A stretch of DNA of 64,000 nucleotides from Colletotrichum lupini (Eukaryota > Ascomycota > Sordariomycetes > Glomerellales > Glomerellaceae). The position numbers and the translations under genes were made by a program. The DNA is taken from NCBI RefSeq assembly GCF_023278565.1, contig NC_064676.1, positions 4,154,001 through 4,218,000 on the forward strand, written 5' to 3'. The notes under the pieces were generated by a model. The model saw only the letters and a list, made by a program, of their open reading frames with translations. It was not told where the DNA came from and did not search any database. Of the stretch, positions 10,839 through 23,749 are shown in pieces. Within the stretch, counting starts at the first letter, position 1. The number at the start of each line of letters is the position of its first letter.

Positions 10839-12871
10839 TTAGTTGCCGTGGCCGCCAGCCGACATGAACGTCAGAGTGTTGGCACCCTCGACGTCCTCGC
10901 CGTTGATGGGGTAGGTAAGGCCAGGCTGAAAGGCAGGCTGAACGACCTGTTCGAAAAACGTATTAGCAAAGTCATTCCAAACCTTTGTAGAGATAAGCTA
11001 TGACTTACATCGATCTGCGTAACGCTAGAAAGATCCGCGGTAACGGCCTGAATAGCCTGATCAGTCCCGTCGATCCAGTTTCTCGTCAGAGGGCATCTTC
11101 CCAGCTTCATGTTGGACATGATGGCCACGGCGTAGCCGCGCAAGACTGCAATCGCAGGCAGCTCGCCGTTGTTGCGCTTCATCTGCGTCAAGACAATGTT
11201 GGTAATCCAGGCACTGTGGACGATCTCTCGAAGTACAACGTCACACTGCTGGCGCTGAGTGAGACCGGCGGCGCGGATGTGAAGCTTGAGCTTGGCCTGA
11301 ATCGCATCGAGGAGATCGCCCAGGTCGGCGGTGACGAGGCGGCGGCTGGCGTTGCGCTCTTCAAGATTGGTGTTCGGGGCGATGGGCTGAGGCGGGAAGG
11401 CGTGCTGCTGAAGCGATACGGTCTGGAAAGACTGAACCTGGCCGGAAGACTGGCCCTGGCCGGAAGATTGGCCCTGGTTGGAAGTCTGAGTATGGGTAGA
11501 TTGAGCCTGGTTGGAGGACTGAGCCTGGCCAGAAGTCTGAGACTGGGAAGTCTGCGAAACCTGAGCGACTTCAGGCGCCTTGCCCTTCTGAGAGCTCTTG
11601 GCCTTCTGAGGAGTCGCGGCCTTCTTGGAAACACCAACGGTGCCAGCGGACATGGAGCTCATGCTGGCAGTGAGAGAGTCCATCTTGCTAGTGTTCTGAC
11701 GCTTCGCAGCCGGGGCCTTCTCGGCAGCAGCCGCCGCACGCTTGTTCTCGGCACCAGGGTGAAGCTGAGGCAGGCCGAGGTGGCGGGGACCTTCGCCGTA
11801 CTGAGGGGCACGGAGGTACGCGCCTCCGCCCTGGACTTGACCCTGCTGGGCGTATCCATGATCCTGAAAATAATACGTGAGTAAAAGGATTGTAGTGAAG
11901 TAGAGGTGCAATTCTCACCTGGGCCGGGATGGCCTGCTCGGCGAGCTTTCCCTTGGCCTCGGGAATCTCAGAGATCTCCATCTCCTCGACCTCGGGCTCC
12001 TCCTTCTTGACGTTGCCGCTGCCGCTGCCGCTGCGCATCTTCTCGTAGGTGTTGATGGCAGCGGCGCGGACGGGACGGGACTGCGCCAGTCCGACAGGAG
12101 CAGCCCTGCCCGCATCGGCGGTGGCGGCAGGGGCGGACCCCTTGCCGCCTGCCTCCGCGGGCGGGACATACTCCTTGTCGGAGGGCGCGCTGGAATCCAT
12201 CTCGTCGAAGTCGGAGTCGGAGTCGGAATTGTAGTACGACTTCTTGCCCTTCTTCTGCTTCTTCTTGCCCGCCTTATTCTTCTTCGAATGCTTGGGCTTC
12301 TTGGAAGGGCGAGTGGTGGCGGAGGAGGAGTTCTTTGCCTTTGTGGGCGTAGAGAGAGCCAGGGACGAATTCTGGGTGGTGGTGAGGGTGGTCTGTAGAA
12401 GAGGGAAGGAAGGGGAGGAAATCAGCTTCTGGGTGAAGAAGACGGATGTGGGTGGAAATGGCGTACCTGGGTCATCTTCTTCGCAGAACTCTCGGGAGCA
12501 GAGGACGAGCCCTTGGTGGGCGAGGCATCAGGCGTGTTGGCCTGATCGCCCGGGACGGCGATGGCCACGGATGGCTGACCAGGAGCGCGCGATCCGCCAG
12601 CGCGCTGGGTCAAGAGTGCGTAGCGGTCCACCCAGTCGAAGTCGCCAACCTCATGAGCAACGTGAGAGCCGCGGTTCGAGATCTCGCCCTTGGCAACGCA
12701 GTCACGGCAGACGACGAAGCCGCATTCTCTGCACAACTGGTGAACGGTCAGGGCGGCGGGCATCTTCTTGCAACAGTCGCAGGTATTCTCGCTTAGATCA
12801 GTCTTTTTCCAGTTGTCGTGACCACGGTCTCGGCCACCCGAAGACGCGGTGTGAGTCTTGAACTGGTCCAT
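10839..12871 (-). CDS. Uncharacterised protein with N-terminal Cys-rich zinc-finger-like cluster
   Basis: Not a family I can name. Exons in transcript order: 12871-12467, 12392-11919, 11863-11009, 10946-10839 (613 residues); introns of 74, 55 and 62 nt, all phase 0 GT-AG. Residues 31-58 form C-x2-C-x12-C-x2-C-x4-C-x2-C (CDCCKKMPAAL then HQLCRECGFVVCRDC), likely binding zinc. A Lys-rich stretch follows (SKKPKHSKKNKAGKKKQKKG), a probable nuclear localisation signal, then acidic Asp/Ser and Glu patches (EEPEVEEMEISEIPEAK), a Gln/Ser repeat region (SGQGQSSGQVQS type), and a folded-looking C-terminal helical region (about residues 450-570: LGDLLDAIQAKLKLHIRAAG, WITNIVLTQMKRNNGELPAI). The layout suggests a nuclear or chromatin-associated protein; that is inference. 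Start chosen as the first ATG of the only frame covering the Cys cluster. Confidence 0.8.
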
Positions 12872-15800
12872 GACGATGATTCTGATAAAGTTCGAAGTGA
12901 TGATCGTGATGGATAAGGGGTAAGTAAGCTCGTTGAGTTACTGGTGTAGCGAATATTGATGGCTGAGCTGCGAAAGAAAGCTGGCAGTGTCGAGGGAAGA
13001 AACGAAAACTCGAGCTGTCGAGGGAAGAAAGAGAATCAAAACAAGAGAAGGCAGAAAGAAGAGGAAACAAAAAGTCCAGAGCTCTCGCCCTCCATGGAAC
13101 TCTTCAATATCAAAAGAGCGGGTACAATAACCTGTGAATTGCCGCCTCATGAAGAAGCCCTAACCATAACGAGAGCGGGAGCAGTTGAGAAGCAGTGAGC
13201 CTCGCGTCCTCGAGAGAAATCTTCACCAGCAAGGGGACGGGTGAGACGGGGTCATTGCCTGCCTCAGGAAGAAGCACGCATCGCAACAAGGGCAGATCCA
13301 GGAAGATATGGAACTCTTGCTCTTCACGGAGACTCTTGATGAGGGAAGACTGGTTGAGAGAAAGGGGTAAAACTTCTACCAGCAATGCCTACGATCCATA
13401 CTAGCAGAAGGGCAGATGTGAAAGAAGGGAATAGCTATCGATTCACAAGCTCTCGACATCAACATGATGGGCATATCAAAAGGGGTGAACTTACAGACGA
13501 TTAAACAAAGACAAGGAGAGCAAGAAGAATTCAGTGCTGTGATAAAGACTTTGAATTCCTATCAAGCAGATGACATACTGCAAAGGAGCTTACGCATTAC
13601 TTATGATGACTTAAAACATCAAAGAGGCTGGGTGGTATGCACGCGAGGGCCTCTCGCAAATTTGCGAAGCAAAAGTTGCTATCCATAAATAAGGAACCTG
13701 GATATAAAGCACCTGATATACCTCGCATTCATCTAAGGCTGATGAGCTCTCATCTGATGTGTAGTGCCAGTGACAACTATGCCAGATCAATCGTAGAGGA
13801 TGATAATGATACTTAGTTGCGTTAGATTGAGCCCACAAAATCTCAGTGCGATTCGAAGGCTTTGATTGAGGGAGATCATCCATATTGTGATCGTAAGATT
13901 AATACGATGGCTAAGAAGGATCCGGGCCAAGGTGGCTGTGGCCTCACTGGAGATGGATGGTACTCCCAGTACGTCTAAGACTCAGTTCGAGACGCGTCCG
14001 GCTACCTGAGACGAGCCCTGGGTATAAGATCTGATTATCATCGCTAAAAACTTGAAGCTTCACATGATCTAGTGTGGGCTTGATCAAAGACCAATCATCT
14101 CGCTATGCGAGAGTAAGATCAAATGAGATGATTCTTATTCTTGAATAGGCGTTGCGGCTGAAGATGAGAAGTACGGTCTTGTACGAACAGCGTATGACCA
14201 TAACTTTTGTCATCTCAATGAGGTACCAATATGAGGCCCCTTCTTCGAGGTGGAAAAAAAAAGACGATGAAGAAAGAAGAAACTTTTTGGCGTAGAATAC
14301 AACCGCCAAGTTCAATGATGAGAGAAGTTCCTATTGATGGTCATGGTACACAGATAGGAAGGCTAATGACATACTGTAGGTACTGAAAGCAGGACATTGA
14401 TCGATTAGAGTGGCCAGGGACCGCCTAGTCTGTGCTTTGAATACCGCAAGAGTTGGCTGTATTGCCAGACACGATTATCATCGAAGAAGACGAGAGAGGA
14501 TGGACGACTTATGAACGGGGTGAGGCCCGGCACCGTGGATGAAGATGAACATAAGACCATTCCTAGATCCCGTACATCCATAATGAGTCTTCACGGCGGC
14601 TAGGCACAGATACCGCTTCACCTAGAAAAAGCTGTATAATGTTTCAATGTAGTCATCGCCTTATGCGACAAAAGAGAGCGGGTTCCACTGGGGAACATGA
14701 TTAAGTAAACTTGTAAAACTACTTGTCAGTTGCAAGCATATCATTAGTAACGAAACCATGATTAGGAGATTAGCTGCGAAGTCACTGTGCGATCTGGATC
14801 CTGCGCCGCGACACTTGTCCAGAACGGGCTTGACCACAACGGCCTCGAAGAACACCTGGAACCAGGGCGGGGGTTTGATAGGAAATAGGACCGTTGGAAG
14901 GGATAGTGTTTCATGCGTAGGGGATATAGTTGAAGTCGGATATTGAGCAGGCGTGCTTCATCGGCCTGTTCGTCGAGAAAGGCAGAAAATGAGGGGTTGT
15001 AGGAGACAGTTGCTTGCTGATACAAGCCCGTCGAAGGTTATTATGTGATTTCAGTAGCACACAAATCGAACATTGCGCAATTGCAGGTCTGGCAACAACA
15101 TATGTTCGCATTGCGTTTATGTCACAAGTGTGCGATTGGAATGCATGTATTTGTATGTGATACCTTAGATTGCCCGAAAAGTCAGCATATCCATCAGCAT
15201 TAAGAAACAAATCGCTTACACCCGCGGGGTCAAAGCTTTGCGGCGGCGCGGGGCACAGCGGGCGGGAGAGGGACATATCCGATGATGGACAGGTGCTGCT
15301 GGTGGATAGCCTGGAGTTCGATGGTAGTGTGTCCCGCCCGCCGTGCCCCCGATCGTTGCCAGGACGACTTTTGCACTCGACTTTTTGCGCAACGAAAGAG
15401 ATTGGCTGGGCGCATAGGGTGGACGGCCAGTTACCGTAGTGACTGACACTTGACGGATAGGACGATGGAGGGTCCTCCTCGGGAGAGGACGGTAGACAAA
15501 CGGGTAGGGTCCACAAGAGGGCAGAAATTGCGCACATGGACGGGACGAACGGGGTGGGAGAGGGGATCGGAGGCAAGTCATGACAAATGCCCACCTCTCT
15601 CTCTCTCTTTCTATCTGCAAGTCTCCAGTCCCATAGATGACTCCGCAGGACGTCGGGGTCCAGAAGCCTTTCCTCGAAACAGGATGGTGGACTCTTTCTT
15701 CTCACGAATCGAACGTGGACCACGTTTCGGAGTACGGATGCGGATACATACACGACACTACATTTCTGTCGGTGGGAAGTTCAAGGAAAAAGTCGACGAG

Positions 15801-18800
15801 TGACGTTGGAAAAGGCGGGTACGTAGCCAGCAGGGACCCGCCTTTTGGGAACCGGCGCACTGTGTCGAGTGAAACGGCTTGAGAACATTCGGCCAATGGC
15901 GTGAGCCATACTTCACCGAGAGCTCGTTGATTCGCCAATGGGTCCTGCAAGCAATTAAACGCGACCCCGCTAATGGAGACGTGTCAGACGCGTCAAACGC
16001 GTGCGGCTCGCGACGACGCGCCGACCGCATCGCAAAGTTTCGCAGCGGGCACCGCCCACCTTCTCTCGACGAGGACGTTTTTTTTTTTTCACTTTCTTTA
16101 CTCAACGTCGTTTTGTGGCGCAATGCCCTACTGATTGGGCGGCAATCGCGGGATTTTCACATCTTTTCTCGGTGTAGTCATTTCTTCACCGCTCACCTGC
16201 TCTTCCTGCAAGTGCTGAAGCCGGCTGATGCTAGGCTCGACGGTCCGGTCAATCTTTGACAATTCTGGGTCTGGCGTTGCCTGTCTACTTGGGCCAAGGA
16301 AAGCCATCGAGAGGTTTTTTCCGCTGGGGTTTTGCAATTTCGCTTTTCGACAGTCGTTGAGAGCGAGGGGGAGAGGAAACTGAGAGAGTGCCCTTGTCGC
16401 AATCGCGAAAGTTGGAAGAGGCGGGGCATGATGGAGCGGATTTACCCACGTTTCTGATGCAAGCCATTAAAGACAGCCCCTCTTTGTGTGTCCAGGGCGC
16501 CTGGCATGCGGAGCACGACGGGATGTCGAACCCCTCGAGGCGGTCCGCCGCTCTTCGTCACAACTTGAGGTTGAAAGCCACCACCACTAAGAATACCACC
16601 ACCACACCGCCATCTCACGCGCTCATGAACAACCCCGTGGCTACCCTGAGGGTGGTCTCGCATCACAGAGAAGGGGGGTCATGAGATCGTTGAACGGTAA
16701 CATGAGAGGCGGGCGTTTCGGGAGCAATGAACCGGCTTCCATGGCCAGGAGTACCCTCGAGTCATGCGTCATCTCGTCCACAACTTCCAAAGGATGGTTC
16801 AGGCATAGTATGTGTGACTGAGTAATTGGTCGTATAGCACGGTAAGTACGGAGTACTCTGTACAGAGTACCATGCGACGCAGAACAAGCTTCAGGAGGAA
16901 TCCGGTAGGCCTCTCAAGATTTGATTGTGGCCTTCGAGGCCGAGAGAAGGTGGTATCCGGAACCAGAGAGATATGATGTAGTAGGGGCCCGATCGGAACA
17001 TGTCGCCAGAACCGTCCGGTATGGCCCCCAGGGATCGCTCGAATCAAGGCCTAGAGACTATGACGGCAGCTGGCCGAAGCGCAGACGGAACGTGCTGCAG
17101 CACCAAGCCCAGATCCCTTTGTGCAATCCCAGCAGTCTCTCGGAGGAAGTGGTACATAGTGAATGGTGAGTGGCGCAGCATTGGGAGCACTTTTTCTCTC
17201 CACAGACGGCTGGGGGAGCACGAGCGTAAAGACCATTTGTAACCGCCAATGGTCATCATCTATAGTCCTTTGCTTTCGGCTCATCTAGCAGACGAAACTT
17301 TGAAGCAATCGCAGCAACTGTGGATAAACGTGAGTGCATAGAGAGACTGAAGTGCTGTAGACAATCTTGTAGGGCCGAACTGACTGCAAGTCTGTCGTTA
17401 GAAACAATAAACGCCTCGAAAGTCGAAGAGTGTGGAAGCCCTGACTCGAGCTAGGCTCAACAGAGAGTGCTATGTTGGTTGGCCGTCCGTGTGTCCCATT
17501 GTGTGGGAGTTTGACAGAAGGGAGGGCGCGAGCCGCGGCTCCTTAGCGATAAAGTCTGAGCGAACGCAGTAAGCCAAAAGGGGAAGTGTAGATTTTCTCT
17601 ACATTCTTACGCTTTCCAATAGAACGGGGATACCAAGCTGAGGGAGATGTATGTCATGAGCCTCGTGAGGCAAGGTAGAAGGCATGTCCTGTGGGAGAGT
17701 ATGTCTCGCATGTCTTGCAGCTCTCTTCTCGGCCGCAGAAGCCCAGGGAGATGGATGCTGTCCGATCGTTCATGGGCTCAAAGGTTATTGATTGGGCAAA
17801 GGGGGAGATGGGGACGAGATGAGGCAGAGACAGTAAAGATGAATGGTCTTGTGCCTTAGTCTTGCGACCACCTTGCATGAACAGGAGGAGAGACAGAAGA
17901 GACGGAGAAAGGGTAAGGTTGACGAGACAAATAGGAAGAAGCAAGGAGCAACAAAAGAGCCGGCAGTATTGCCTTTGATCGGAGGCGGGTGTGAGTGTGA
18001 CAAGAGATCAGAGTCACAGGAAAAACGAAAAGGGCCAAGAAGGGGGAGGGGGATCGATGGTGAGTTTCTCTGCTATTGCAAGTTGACCCTTGCAGATGAG
18101 CGAGGGGCGAGGGATGAGGGTGTAGGGTGCAGACCCGAAGGTGAGAGGGAAGCTACTGCAGGTCGGTGAGGGACAGGAGAAAGAGGTGTGGGAGGGAGGG
18201 TGGTGGTGGAAAGGGAAGAAGCAACGCCGCCGTCCCAGACTCGAGGTACCGCCCGAGGCGGTTGAGACACAAAATGGGCCCTACGAGACAGTTTCCCATG
18301 GGAGAAGTCGCGATGGCGTACCCATTCGCGTGGCCTGTCCAGCCATTCGTTCATGAAGGCTACCTCGACCGTACCACGAGTCCTGATGGTGCGTACGTAG
18401 TAAGTCATATTGGACTGCAGACTGTTTCGGGTGCTTCCATCATCACCATGACCATCACCATCACCATCACCATCACTCGCATGCCTCGTGTCTTTTAGGG
18501 CTTTGACTGATGTAATGTACAGACACCATGAATTGCTTACCTCATGTCAGAACCTGAGGCAGGTAAGGTAAGGTAGCCCAGGCATTGTATGACATACCCA
18601 GGTACGGAGTACATTGACTTTGGACAGAGGCTTGAGAGGAAAGAAAGAACGACGTAACGGAAGGGTCGGTCTGAATGAAAGCTCAGACCCTCTTGCCTCG
18701 CACTTCCATTAAAATCCCTGGCAAAAGCAATGGATACGTACCGCGACGTTCCTCGAGTGCTTCAGTCTCCAGACAGTGAAAGAGCTCGCATGGGGACACG

Positions 18801-19430
18801 GCCCAAAGTACTTGCAGCAGCATGCAGCTTGCGCGCCCACCCCCAGGGCCCCAGAGCCCCAGTCAGTGGACGGACCCTTGTCAGATGCTCCACTCTTGAC
18901 TCCAGCGCACTAACAAAGCCCATTTTCGCCCTTGCCAGACACAAGGTACCAAGTCCTTCCCCCCCCATGAGAGCCTTTCAGTCCTTCGCCATCCCATCTG
19001 CCACCTGCCACTCTGCCGCCATCCAGGTCCCAGCCAACCTACCTTTACCTACCTACCCAACTACCTTACTTACACTTACTTCCCTTCCCTCCCGTCTCCC
19101 GCCCGAACTTCCTCACCGACACACCACAACACTCGCACACATTATTGCTTCACCCGCATTCCTCCCTCTCATTGCAGAAAACAAGACGACCCTGTGATTC
19201 AATATTGAAACACTTATCACTCTAATATCCTCGCCCTTAAGACCCCTTCGTCCGCCCCCTACAGTCCACCGGCGCATTCCAAGCCTCCTCGCTTTCTATC
19301 CCGTCGCATACTCGCGCACAGTCGCAAAAGTCTTTCCGTCGCATACCAAACCACCTTGCCAGCTCGTCATCGCATCGCGCGACACTCGACAGCGATAGCC
19401 CACGACTGCATACCGATCAAATCCCTCAAG
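12872..19430. other. Long intergenic region, no recognisable gene
   Basis: 6.5 kb without a defensible gene. About 13440-14720 looks somewhat richer in A/T than its surroundings and lacks long frames, as a decayed mobile element might. Simple repeats occur at 15595-15608 (CT) and 18438-18477 (CATCAC). TACGGAGTA sites lie at 16847 and 18603. The last 500 bases before 19431 are strongly C/T-rich, consistent with a promoter and leader for the Myb-like gene. Confidence 0.5.
18438..18477. repeat. CATCAC-type hexamer/trimer repeat
   Basis: Six-odd imperfect copies of CATCAC/CATGAC in an intergenic setting. Confidence 0.85.
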
Positions 19431-20342
19431 ATGCTTATGCCATCCGCCTTTTCATGCGACACGTCGCAGCCGCCTCTTACCCGACTCCAGGCGTCTCTCT
19501 TCGCATCGCCTCCCTCGAGCCCTCCCACCCTGTCAACTAGCAGTGGCTTCGGTCACATCTTGGACAGCTGCCGCTCTCTCCAAGCCCTTCTCTCATCGCC
19601 TCAGCATCAGAACATTCCCAGTGCCGCTCTCTCCTACGACGCGCCGCAACAATACCTTCCCACGCCATCTCAACTTCCCACGCCGCCTCTCGCCCACGCG
19701 CCTGCTCCTCACAAACTGCGCCTGCGCTCGCGCGCAAAGCAGGATGGCGCCACTAACAGCGATCACCTTCCGCGCAAGCGCATCGCAAAGCGCGCGCCGC
19801 CACGAGGTCTGAACAAGCGCCGGCGCGCCGCCGATGAGGAGACGGGTCGTGAAGATGGTCTTCTTACAGACGAGGACGTCGAGAACGATCTCGACATCTC
19901 ATCCCAGCGTCAATCTTTCGAAGCTACCAACGACAACCCTATTCCATCCAACCCTTCTACACCCAAACGCGCGCGTATCGCACCAGAGGTGATCCCTCTG
20001 GGCCTTGAGCGCTCCGATTATCACACACTGCACCTCCTCAACGGCGACGGTGTGAACATGAACCACAGCAGCATGGAAGCGGCAGGCGCACAAGACCCAA
20101 CCGTGGAGGTCGAGGCCGATGGAGAGCGGTGGAGCGCCGAGGATGATAGGATACTCGTCGAGCTTGTGCTGGAGAAGCTGAAGCTCTCCAAGACGGAGTG
20201 GCAAGACTGCGCGCGCAGTCTGGGCAAGGACCGGAACTGCCTATCCCGGCGATGGAAGAGTCTCATGGTCCAGGGTGACGTCGGCCTCAAGGGACCTCGG
20301 AGGAGTAGCCGCAGGGCCAACCTTCACGGTACCTGGCGGTGA
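19431..20342 (+). CDS. Myb/SANT-like DNA-binding protein
   Basis: Single-exon gene of 303 residues, probably a nuclear DNA-binding protein. The C-terminal region holds one Myb/SANT-type repeat with spaced tryptophans at 234 (RWSAEDDRIL), 257 (KTEWQDCARSLGK) and 275 (SRRWKSLMVQGD), followed by a basic tail (GPRRSSRRANLHGTWR). The N-terminal two thirds is Pro/Ser/Gln-rich and disordered, with basic patches (LRLRSRAKQ, PRKRIAKRAPPRG, NKRRR) fit for nuclear import. The ATG at 19431 (CTCAAGATGC, purine at -3) is the first ATG in the frame. Only one repeat is seen, so sequence-specific binding like that of two- or three-repeat Myb factors is not assured. The target is unknown. Confidence 0.82.
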   Translation: MLMPSAFSCDTSQPPLTRLQASLFASPPSSPPTLSTSSGFGHILDSCRSLQALLSSPQHQNIPSAALSYDAPQQYLPTPSQLPTPPLAHAPAPHKLRLRSRAKQDGATNSDHLPRKRIAKRAPPRGLNKRRRAADEETGREDGLLTDEDVENDLDISSQRQSFEATNDNPIPSNPSTPKRARIAPEVIPLGLERSDYHTLHLLNGDGVNMNHSSMEAAGAQDPTVEVEADGERWSAEDDRILVELVLEKLKLSKTEWQDCARSLGKDRNCLSRRWKSLMVQGDVGLKGPRRSSRRANLHGTWR

Positions 20343-23300
20343 TTTACCCTGACCTTGGCGTCATTGTCGACAGTCTGGGAATTTACCATTTTGTTTGTCT
20401 TGGGGTTCGAATGTGGCGTTTTTACAAGTACCAAACGGTCAGAGCCCGGAAACGGCTTTTGTGGAACATTTTAGGAGCGGTTGTTCAGCGCCTCATCTCG
20501 CGCTTAGTTGATCTCGAGCTTGGAACTAGCTTTTGAGTTGGGACATGTTGGTTTCTTTGTTTTCTCTTCTCACGCGTGCTGCGTCACCCGAGAGCAAGCA
20601 TACCTTATCTACCAGAATAGGTCATTGGAATCTCATTGCGCGAGATATCCTGTCACCTTATGTGCCTTATTACAGAGAGGCCAAAATACAAAAAACTCGG
20701 ATACACTCAAAAACCTCTTAGGTGCTTTGCATTCTTGTGACTTGGATCTGCTCCGATTGAGATTGACGCCTCTGTTCCATGATCGGGAATGAGCTCGCCA
20801 TACGGAGTATCTCTGATTGATATCATCGACACAATACTGCGGTATGATACATGCAGCCGTGACGTTTAGAGACCGCATGCGTATGTCTGTCACGTACGTG
20901 GACGTTTTCAACATTACCAACCTTACGACTCACTACACTAGCTACCCGTCTGTCTTGTCGCAACTGGAACTGTCAAAGGAGCCGTCACGTCAAGCCCCCC
21001 CCCCCGCGCGCCGTTGACTTGTAGCCGCTCAGACGTCGCCCAGCCTTGTCAGCTTTCTCTGTGCCATGCTATCCGTGGCTAAATTGTTACTAGACTCTCT
21101 CTGTCCACGCGACAAGTCCGGTAGATTGATCGCCAGTCGCGCGCAATGCGCTGTTGCGCAGCTTGCTTCCTGTATTTTTCCTCCCCCGGTTCCCCCGCCC
21201 CCCCTCCATCCGCCCCAGCCTCGCCGTCCCTTTTCTGGACTATTACGGACTACTATCGCAAGTACGGATGAGGGATACCAGATTGCGACAGTTGTTTTTG
21301 GTAGCGCGGGTGGATCTTCCCGGCCCAGTGTCGTGATCGTTGGTCCAAGGTAAGGTAAGGTACGGAGGAATGGTGGCAGGAGGGTGGCTGGTCTTGCGTG
21401 TTGGGCCTAGTGCTTTTCCCCCGCCATTCCCATGTTACTGCGCCTGATACGGCGCCCGTCATCTTTCTCTCTCTCTCTCACTTGGTCCTCGCTTCTCCAG
21501 GCACAGAAACGTTACCTCGATCGTCACTCGCGTACAATACAAACAGCCCAATACAGATCATACCGGCAAACTTTCTCGCTCTCCCCTACTGAGACAAGAA
21601 AACCGAGCACCCTACCTCCTGGACAAACAGCAAGTAACAGCGTGGAAGCAGTACTCCGTCAGGCGGCGATCGCAGGACGGGACGCAAGGGGTGGCTGGTG
21701 TTATCGATAGTACGCCGCATCCCTCCCGCCGTACCTGAATATCTCGCCCTGTCCGGGGGTGCGGCCTGTACTCGGTAGGGCCAGGCCAAACCAACCACCG
21801 CGGCTCCCAACCTTTTGAAACGAGCCCGGATGAACTCTTTTCGCCCAGGGCAAGGGGAAATGAACGGGGTGTGGGACGGGAATCGGGGCGGGAAGGATAG
21901 GGACTGGATAGTGCGAACCCTTTTTTCCCTTGCCCATCCGCGCCAGCTGAACCTATCGGCTTGACGATGTGCCTGAATCGGCCGTGGGATCGGGTCCCCC
22001 CTCCCCCTCCCAAGGGCCTGGACGGCTGGCCTGGGGGTAAGGCAGATTACCCTGTCCTGTCTATTCAATTCTCTTCGGCGGGCTGTTACCTGAGCTCAGC
22101 TGTATGGATGGACTTGGATGGAGGCTGAGTTACTCGAGTGGCAAGTATGGTCAAAGAGCGACATCGGGATATCGAGTGAGTGAATGAGAGAACGAGCGAG
22201 CAATTCGCTGAATGAAAGTCCGATTGATGAAGCGTAGAAAGCAGTACTCCGTATACGGATAACACCTGTGAAGCGTGTAAGTCGAATTCGACCGTCGACG
22301 CAACTCACGACTTCTCTCGATGTCACAGAACCTCGGCAATCCCGTAAGATACGCGAAAAGCACGCGTCATGATAACCAAAGATAACACACTCTCCATCAT
22401 TATCTCAAGTCTTCAAATCGCACAAACAGTTTTTCTTCTTTCTCGGTTGCATCCCATCATATCTCATCTCACACCCCTTCAGGCACGATCTAGCTTAACC
22501 TTGGATCTTCTGCCCACTCACCCAGCAAGCCCTACTCTATCTACCATAGTATGACTACGCAAAAGAAGAAGAAGAAGAAGAAGAAGAAGAAGAAGAAGAA
22601 GAAGAAGAAGAAGAAAAAACCCTCAAGATGCAGAGCGTAGGAGCATATCACGGTACAGCATCGAAACGTGAAATGCAAGCAAGGCAGGCAGGATTTTGTT
22701 CCAACAGATTTAGGCATAAGCATCACGCATGCATGTCTCGCGGATCTGGGGCGAGGTAACGTAAATCATCACCGCGTCCTGGGAAACGCCAATCAACCAA
22801 AGAAAAACCACAACATCAAGAAAAAAAGAAACGACTTTTTTCGGCGACGAGGCCGACGCCGCCGCCGCATAAGCACGAATCCCACCCCCCCTTCCCCCCA
22901 CCACCTTATAGAGAAGCATGATTCTGATCGATACTGTGCAAGATACCTCAATGTCTCGCCGGCCATCGCGCCGTCTCCGATCCAAGGGATGACTGAAACC
23001 CCCCCTCTCTCCTCCACACTCCCCATCTCTTCGCCTACACGCTACCGCTAATTCGCTTCAAGTCAGGAACCAACAGGAACCAACAGCACCTAACTTTTTA
23101 CGGGAGTAAGTTTCGTGTGCCTGGCATATACATCTTTCCTCCCTGCGTCTCGTCGATCAGCTACTCCCCCTTCCCGACCCATCGTCGCGGTTTGCCCTGG
23201 TCAATACTGCCTTAGCCGGGTATCATCTTTCGACCGAGGCTCTCCAAGGGGGCAAGGGGGGGACGCGATGTCCGCGTGATGCTCGCGTGACGGGGGTGAT

Positions 23301-23749
23301 CTCCATCTGTATAGTCACTCTGCATAGCCAGTCTATTGAAGTTTTTCAGCAGCCATCGTCGAGGAGGTCAGGAGGAAAATCGAGGTCGACAATGCCCTTG
23401 GATCCTCCTCCCCACACCCTCACGACCTTCTATCGATTCTACGTCCATCAGGATGTTTCACGCTATCGAAGATTGGGTACTCCTTATTGAATGAACTACG
23501 CAGAGACCAACACTTGCGTCTCGCGTTTGAATTCCAAGGGGGGCTTTGGATCTCGTAAGCTATGGGATAAGGTAAACGAACGATTGTTCCCCCCAAAAAC
23601 CACCAAGCCGTGCTCTACATCCTCCTCTAGAGGCCGTGACAACTGCTACGCAATGCTGAGCCATCCTGTTTTTTTGTCGTCAAGTCGTCATAGCAAGTTC
23701 GACGCTCTGACCGCGTGCAAATTCACAATTTGAGGTTGCTGTGAGACGT
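20343..23749. other. Intergenic region, convergent flanks
   Basis: No gene recognised. Holds TACGGAGTA sites at 20801 and 22245, an AGGTA run near 21345-21362, C-rich patches around 20996-21005 and a long AAG microsatellite at 22563-22615. Confidence 0.5.
22563..22615. repeat. AAG trinucleotide microsatellite, 17 units
   Basis: Perfect run of AAG triplets, read on the opposite strand as CTT/TTC. Not in any gene I call; such tracts are length-variable between isolates. Confidence 0.97.

Noticed and set aside
11000..11884. 294-codon open frame on the + strand
   Set aside because: It lies antisense to exon 3 of the minus-strand Cys-cluster gene; its Leu/Gly/Arg bias mirrors the Gln/Ser codons opposite.
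14911..15753. 280-codon minus-strand open frame
   Set aside because: Ser/Pro/Cys/His-rich, with no domain or motif and several overlapping frames of similar kind; reads as chance in GC-rich DNA.
18730..19197. 155-codon + frame upstream of the Myb-like gene
   Set aside because: Lies in the C/T-rich promoter/leader region; low-complexity Pro/Ser/Thr content explains it.
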